Translations under genes and position numbers: made by a program | DNA from: Lobosporangium transversale | Taxonomy: Eukaryota > Mortierellomycota > Mortierellomycetes > Mortierellales > Mortierellaceae | NCBI RefSeq assembly: GCF_002105155.1 | Contig: NW_019028982.1 | Location: 1 to 64,000 of the forward strand | DNA: 64,000 nt | Reading direction: 5' to 3' | Notes under the pieces: model-generated | The model's database searches: none | Told to the model about the DNA's origin: nothing | What the model saw: the letters and a program-made list of their open reading frames with translations, nothing else | In this document: one piece after another, positions 59,225 to 64,000 of the stretch | Numbering within the stretch: position 1 is the first letter of the stretch | Layout of the letters: every line of letters begins with the position of its first letter

Positions 59225-61717
59225 CTATTGAGAGAACCCATGCTCTTCTAACCGATCTTCTGTAATTTCCATCTCGTTTTCTGACAAGTTCGTTCCTGAT
59301 GTAATATCAGTGTTACTTATTATGCCCATGCGCTGGATGCCTGGCGATAACCGAGATCGTCCTGGACTTGCCCCTGAGGTCGACCGCATCTTGTGCGACA
59401 AGTAATCCCACTTGCTAGCCATCGATCCCACGGACCGTTCTGGGAGGTAGTGTCGCTGGATGTCTGCCCATGCTCGGCCGAATCTTTCGACACCCTGTCT
59501 TAATAGATCCACCTCATGCTCTGACCACGGGGCATACTCGACGGGTCGCTTTGACCCAAGTTGTTCAGTCGTCGAAATATGCGTCTGAAGATAGTCCCAT
59601 TTAGCGGCGATTGAGTTGATAGATCGCTCTGGCAGATAAATCCGCTGAATATCCGTCCATGATCTACCAAATTGCTCTACCCCTCTTTCTAACAGCTCAA
59701 CTTCCTGATCTGACCACTGTAGTTCCATATTCCCTGATATCTGGGTTGTAGAGGTAGAAATAGATGTGTCACCTCTCATATAGACTGACCCAGAGTTCAA
59801 TGGCGATGATCTTCCTTGGCTGTCGTGTCGCCTTGAGTATAGATACCTAGTGGAGGGTTTTATGTCCACATCCATAGTGCTTGATACTGCAACAGCTCCA
59901 ACTTTGTCGTGCTGAGATCGAAGATGCTCGTATTGCGACATGAGGTACCAACGTCGCTTGCATTGCTCCTTGGTGACAACTGGATCCACTCCCATCAACT
60001 CTGAGACTCGCGACCAGTAGACTTTTTGATTATTGGGGAAATTCTTGATAATAATGTCCTCAAGGCGCCTCGTCAAGGGTTCGGTCCAGGTCATTGGTCG
60101 GTTCCTCTCCGTCCAAGGCTCAGACTCAGCCTGCGGGGTCTGCTCCACTTGTTGATGTAAATTATTATGGCTATCCTGCTGGCCAGTCATCGCTGAGAGC
60201 GACTCTGTAGAAGACACAGAAAACCTGTGCGCAGACTGAGCCTCTCTATACTGGTGCATTGCGGGATAGGCCGATGTGTTTATGTACGTCCCTTCTCTAG
60301 TCCAGACGGGTGAGAGTGATGCCTCTCTTGACGTTGACCCTTTTTTTGAATAGTGATCGAATTGTTGTCTGTCCCTCTCCTCAATCGGATAGTTCAGCTC
60401 TGGGCCATCACTACTGGGCAATATTGTCGTTCGTGGCGGGTATGGTTGATCTCTACTCTTCTTTGTAGATGGTCGCCCCACTGCCTTGTTTTGTGACGAA
60501 GTTTCCCATTTCAAATTATCATATGCTGCCCGAGATTGCTTCTTGTAGTGTATTAGTGGCCTTGCTGTTGGTGCTATCATTTCATGCTCTGATGTTTCAT
60601 CTCCTCCACGAGGTACAGCTTGCTGTTGTTGCTGCTGTTGCTGCTCGGCTTCACGTGCTTGCAATAAGCTCCACATGATCGAGATACCGCCCTGAGACCG
60701 CTCCGGAAGGTATTTCTCCTGGATTCTGTTCCATGAGGGCCCAAATTCTTCGTAGCCCTTTTTCAATAATGCCACTTCTTCTTCAGTTCCTGCGCGTCGT
60801 CGCATAATCTCCCATTTGTTTTTGCATTGCTTTCGAGTGAATGTATTACCCATTTGGGACGCAACCCAGACCCAATTGATGCGATAGCCGCCTGGAAAGC
60901 AATCTTCAATGAGATTTTTGAGTTGTTCTGATTGCTGTGGTGTCCACACTCTTACAGTCCGGGTGGGTTTGATGTCAGTAGAAGCAGTTACGGTGCTGCT
61001 GGATCGATTACGCCCCATTGTGCTTTTGGCGCTCGAAGGGCGTGACAAAGGAGAATGTTGTTCTGTATTCATCCCGACATCGTCATTCTCATCGTCCTGA
61101 TAGTCATCTAATGCAGGATGTGAGGAAACGCTAGATTTTCGAGGTGAAAATCGGTGTATTGGTTCCGGTGCTGGATGATGCGCATGACGGTGAACATGTG
61201 TGTTGAATGTTTCCTGCGATGATCGAGCACTAAGGGTAGAGGGGGATGTTGTGGTCAGCGCGGGCGTAGTCTGCTCCGGCACGGACGTGCGAGAAACTGA
61301 CACACTTTTTGAAGTCTGGATAGGCCAGGCCTCATCATCTGATTCAGGAAGTTCACCGTAGAGGCGTGCGTATTCCTGCTCAATCTCAAGTGTGCTACGG
61401 TGAAGATGCATACGCTCCTTCACTTCGGCCCACTGTCCATAGAGCTTGTATCGCTCGACAGCAATGTATAAAGCTTCCTGCTCTGCGTTGGTCCAGGGCC
61501 TCTTGACAGCGTCCTCTGACAGAGATAACTTTCGGATTGCCTTGAATGGCTTCTCATGGTTGTGAGGACTGTGAATAGGATCACTTGGAGTCCAAGGGAT
61601 TGTATGGGGAGGGGACATTGGAGAGGAAGAGCGTTTTTTCTGAGGATTGATTGGCGAATTAACAATAGTAGTGGGTGTTGATGGGTCTGTAGACTCGGTC
61701 ATGTCGCTCGAGGTCAT
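59225..61717 (-). CDS. Multi-repeat Myb/SANT-like protein
   Basis: A single-exon frame of 830 residues starting at the ATG at 61717. It has six Trp-led or helix-rich Myb/SANT-like units: residue ~75 (WTNAEQEALYIAVERYKLYG), ~258 (WTPQQSEQLKNLIEDCF, ending KQCKNKWEIM), ~312 (EEEVALLKKGYEEFGPSW), ~543 (WTEPLTRRLEDIIIKNF, ending KEQCKRRWYLM), ~668 (WSDQEVELLERGVEQFGRSW) and ~731 (WSEHEVDLLRQGVERFGRAW). Four of the units end in the motif YLPERS or CKxxW, as in fungal multi-SANT regulators. The linkers are Ser/Gln-rich. The first unit is nearly the same as the single one in the plus-strand gene at 54446-56737, so the two are likely relatives. Probable DNA-binding regulator; no target known. Confidence 0.85.
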   Translation of the reverse strand: MTSSDMTESTDPSTPTTIVNSPINPQKKRSSSPMSPPHTIPWTPSDPIHSPHNHEKPFKAIRKLSLSEDAVKRPWTNAEQEALYIAVERYKLYGQWAEVKERMHLHRSTLEIEQEYARLYGELPESDDEAWPIQTSKSVSVSRTSVPEQTTPALTTTSPSTLSARSSQETFNTHVHRHAHHPAPEPIHRFSPRKSSVSSHPALDDYQDDENDDVGMNTEQHSPLSRPSSAKSTMGRNRSSSTVTASTDIKPTRTVRVWTPQQSEQLKNLIEDCFPGGYRINWVWVASQMGNTFTRKQCKNKWEIMRRRAGTEEEVALLKKGYEEFGPSWNRIQEKYLPERSQGGISIMWSLLQAREAEQQQQQQQQAVPRGGDETSEHEMIAPTARPLIHYKKQSRAAYDNLKWETSSQNKAVGRPSTKKSRDQPYPPRTTILPSSDGPELNYPIEERDRQQFDHYSKKGSTSREASLSPVWTREGTYINTSAYPAMHQYREAQSAHRFSVSSTESLSAMTGQQDSHNNLHQQVEQTPQAESEPWTERNRPMTWTEPLTRRLEDIIIKNFPNNQKVYWSRVSELMGVDPVVTKEQCKRRWYLMSQYEHLRSQHDKVGAVAVSSTMDVDIKPSTRYLYSRRHDSQGRSSPLNSGSVYMRGDTSISTSTTQISGNMELQWSDQEVELLERGVEQFGRSWTDIQRIYLPERSINSIAAKWDYLQTHISTTEQLGSKRPVEYAPWSEHEVDLLRQGVERFGRAWADIQRHYLPERSVGSMASKWDYLSHKMRSTSGASPGRSRLSPGIQRMGIISNTDITSGTNLSENEMEITEDRLEEHGFSQ

Positions 61718-64000
61718 AACAAACGGGGCTGGGGTATCAGAATGAGTATCCGATAAAAAATATGAGTAACACTTTTTTTTTTTTTTTTTTTTTTTTTGCG
61801 CGCTTTAGAAAAAAAGAGTTGTGTCTTCGTATTGGGAAGTCAGGAAAAGACCCCGCAGGATGTGGCCGAATTTCTTAGATTGAACGGGAAAATGAAAGCG
61901 AGGCTAGTCGAAAGCTTTGTTTCGGTGTACAATTGATATTGTTCAGCAGCAAATGGAAGAGAAAGGTACGTAAGTTAGAGCAACCAATGCAGACTGATAG
62001 GAGATGTTGAGCAGATATGAAATTATTTGAGGGCGAGTGAGCAATGATCAGCCCGAAACATATGCATTGGCATGAGATAACCACTTACAGTACAGTTCTT
62101 GTCATATCACCCACCCAAGGAAAGGAATAAGGCTTTTTTATCAAGCGCTTCGGGCAATGTAATAAGAACGAGAGGGAAAAAATCGAAAAAGACGTTGTGG
62201 GAGTCCTGAGAGAGGCAGTTAAACGACGTGATCTTGTGGAGAAGCGAAATAAATAACCTTGGCGTGCGATTGGATAGGCAGAGGTGGCCAAAAAGGCAAG
62301 ATCAAGAGAGGACGCGTCTGGAAGTCGGATGTAGATTTGTTGTATATGAGAAGGGTAAGGGAAGTGTTGTTGACCTGAGGAAAAAAAAAAAAAAAAAAAG
62401 TTTGGTGAGAAAAGAATACTACAAGAGAAAAATATTTTTTATATACTATTGTTATTTGTCGTCCTCTTCTTAATGTGAATGTGCGTTCTCTCAAGAAAGG
62501 AAATTGAGGTGAAGATCGATTGAAGTACCCCAAGAGAAGAGAGCGCAAGAGATTGAGAGTTAAAAAAAGATGGGGGAGGAAAATAGGCAAGGAATGGATA
62601 TGATACGATGTGATGGGAGGACAAAGAAGGAATGTTGGATGGGCAATCATAGGCAAGTAAGCACAAGAAACGAGAGCCAAAGTATGGGCACAGAGACTGG
62701 AGCCAAGAAACGATTATATTATCTGAGAAATGTAATCCTTTGCATATAAAAGAAGATGCTGTAGAGAGGAAGTGACAGAGAGAAGTGAGCAGGAAAATTG
62801 TGTATTGGACGGGAGAAACGAAATGATACGATTCAGTAATGCATACTATGCTGTTAATGGTGTAAAGTTGTCATTGTTGTTAATGCTGTTTATATTGTTA
62901 ATGGTGTAATGCTGCCAAGGTTGTTGGTTGATGCTGTTTCTTTTTGCACTGGCGGTGCTGTCGACGTTTGGGAAATATATTCGATATTGGTGTATTGAAG
63001 TGAATGAATGAATAAATGAATGGATAGATAAAATAGATAAAATAATCTAATTCAATAACATCTATAATATTTGTAATAGTTAATGTTACGAGCTTAAATT
63101 CATAACCAAGCCTTTGTCTGCGCTTTTTTTTTTTTTTTTTTTTTTCTTTTAAAAAAAAGCACCTGTGCGGGAAGCGAAGCGGATCGAAATTGATCTTTGT
63201 AAAACGATATCCGGATTTGTATACGAAAAAGAGTGTTTATATAAAAGTGTTTGTATCCTTACCAGTAAATATAAAATAAATAATAGAATAAAATAAATAA
63301 AGAGCGACCAACGAACCTTTTTTTTTAATTCATGAGAAGAGATGAATAATGAGGAAAGAGAAGACAAGAGCAGTTGAAGTAAAGAGCTGGAACGAATGAA
63401 GACAGAGAACAATCAATTGTTGTGGGAAATTAGGAGAGGGAAATGAGAGGAGGGAGGGGTCGTCAAAGGAATAATAATAATAGTACTAATAATAATAATA
63501 GTAAAATAAAGAACTATTTTTCACGCGGTGGTCAGTGCAATAAGAATAATAAATAGTGGTAATAAACAGGAACAAACAAAATAAAAGACAACCACAAGTG
63601 ACACGCGATGAAGTTGCAAACAGTAATCGCAATGAAAAAGGAATGAGGAATCAGAGGTTATAAGGAATGAGGTCAAGAGAAGCAACTGACAGACTGAAAG
63701 TAATAGAAGTTGGATAGATGAAGCAGACGAGGAAGAAGTAAAGAAGGTAAGAAAGAAAGAATAAAAAAGATTGGAAAAAGAGGAAGGGAAGTAGGGGAGG
63801 GAAGCAGGGAAGGGAAGAGAGGGAAGGAAGAGGAAAGGAAGAGGAAAGGAAGAGGAAAGGAAGAGGGGAGAGATGATGTGATGATGAATGGATTAAAGCA
63901 AACGAAGATAGAGAAGGTAAGGAAGCCAGAAAGCAGAAAGAAAAAGAAAGAAAAAAACATGGAAAGAGACAAGTCCCCAGCCTGGAAGCACGCGCTTGGC
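61718..64000. other. Upstream region of the multi-Myb gene, purine-rich end
   Basis: About 2.3 kb without a supportable gene. It contains T or A runs at 61771-61797, 62381-62399 and 63124-63158 (the last a T22-C-T4-A8 palindrome). There is a repeated GTTAATGGTGTAA motif near 62853 and 62898. AATAATAAT repeats occur at 63470-63505, and a (GGAAGA)n-like purine tract at about 63780-63870. On the minus strand the last kilobase is a long polypyrimidine region, suited to a promoter and leader of the multi-Myb gene or of a gene beyond the window. Open frames here are low-complexity shadows. Confidence 0.4.

Noticed and set aside
63470..63972. Minus-strand frames rich in Phe/Ser/Leu at the right end, resembling membrane segments
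   Set aside because: They are translations of a purine-rich simple repeat tract, not genuine transmembrane proteins.

Overview
The window looks like nuclear DNA of a filamentous early-diverging fungus, most likely Mucoromycota and probably Mortierellomycotina. This is inferred from several signs. Protein genes carry many short GT-AG introns, there is a single fused ATP-citrate lyase rather than the two-subunit ascomycete form, low-complexity Ser/Gln/Asn-rich proteins are common, and the degraded Fanzor-type gene resembles those I associate with Mortierellaceae. There are no operons, ribosome binding sites or CRISPR arrays. A/T homopolymer runs of about 19-33 nt are scattered through introns and intergenic DNA.

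Layout. 1-985: an element with long imperfect inverted repeats. 1230-5639: two minus-strand genes, an M1 aminopeptidase of the leukotriene A4 hydrolase family and an Arb1-like Argonaute-chaperone subunit. 6158-7051: an unrecognised disordered protein. 7365-19141: an F-box cluster, with one large F-box/LRR-like gene, then two paralogous F-box-like genes in opposite orientation flanking an unrecognised 869-residue protein. 20090-23891: a coiled-coil protein with seven exons, one of only 19 nt. 25978-30134: ATP-citrate lyase. 30424-35603: symplekin. 35832-37975: a Fanzor (eukaryotic TnpB-like RNA-guided nuclease) pseudogene, followed by a 2.2 kb stretch with a possible LINE trace. 40196-46262: a divergent Fab1-type PI3P 5-kinase. 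46993-47976: PAPS reductase. 48801-48872: tRNA-Glu(CTC). 48873-54445: 5.6 kb of gene-poor DNA with degraded open-frame fragments. 54446-61717: two related Myb/SANT-like genes flanking the GTPase gene GPN3. 61718-64000: purine-rich DNA without a convincing gene.

Most genes are separate housekeeping or regulatory functions: lipogenic acetyl-CoA supply, sulfate reduction, mRNA 3'-end processing, RNA polymerase II assembly, phosphoinositide signalling and RNAi heterochromatin. They do not form one pathway. The main accessory feature is the Fanzor remnant, which lies 228 bp upstream of the symplekin start codon. It keeps the zinc finger and the last two RuvC acidic residues, but it has in-frame stops, several frameshifts and an Asp-to-Asn change in the first RuvC motif. 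Exon boundaries were worked out by hand from splice consensus, reading phase and family similarity. Unresolved ones are flagged.
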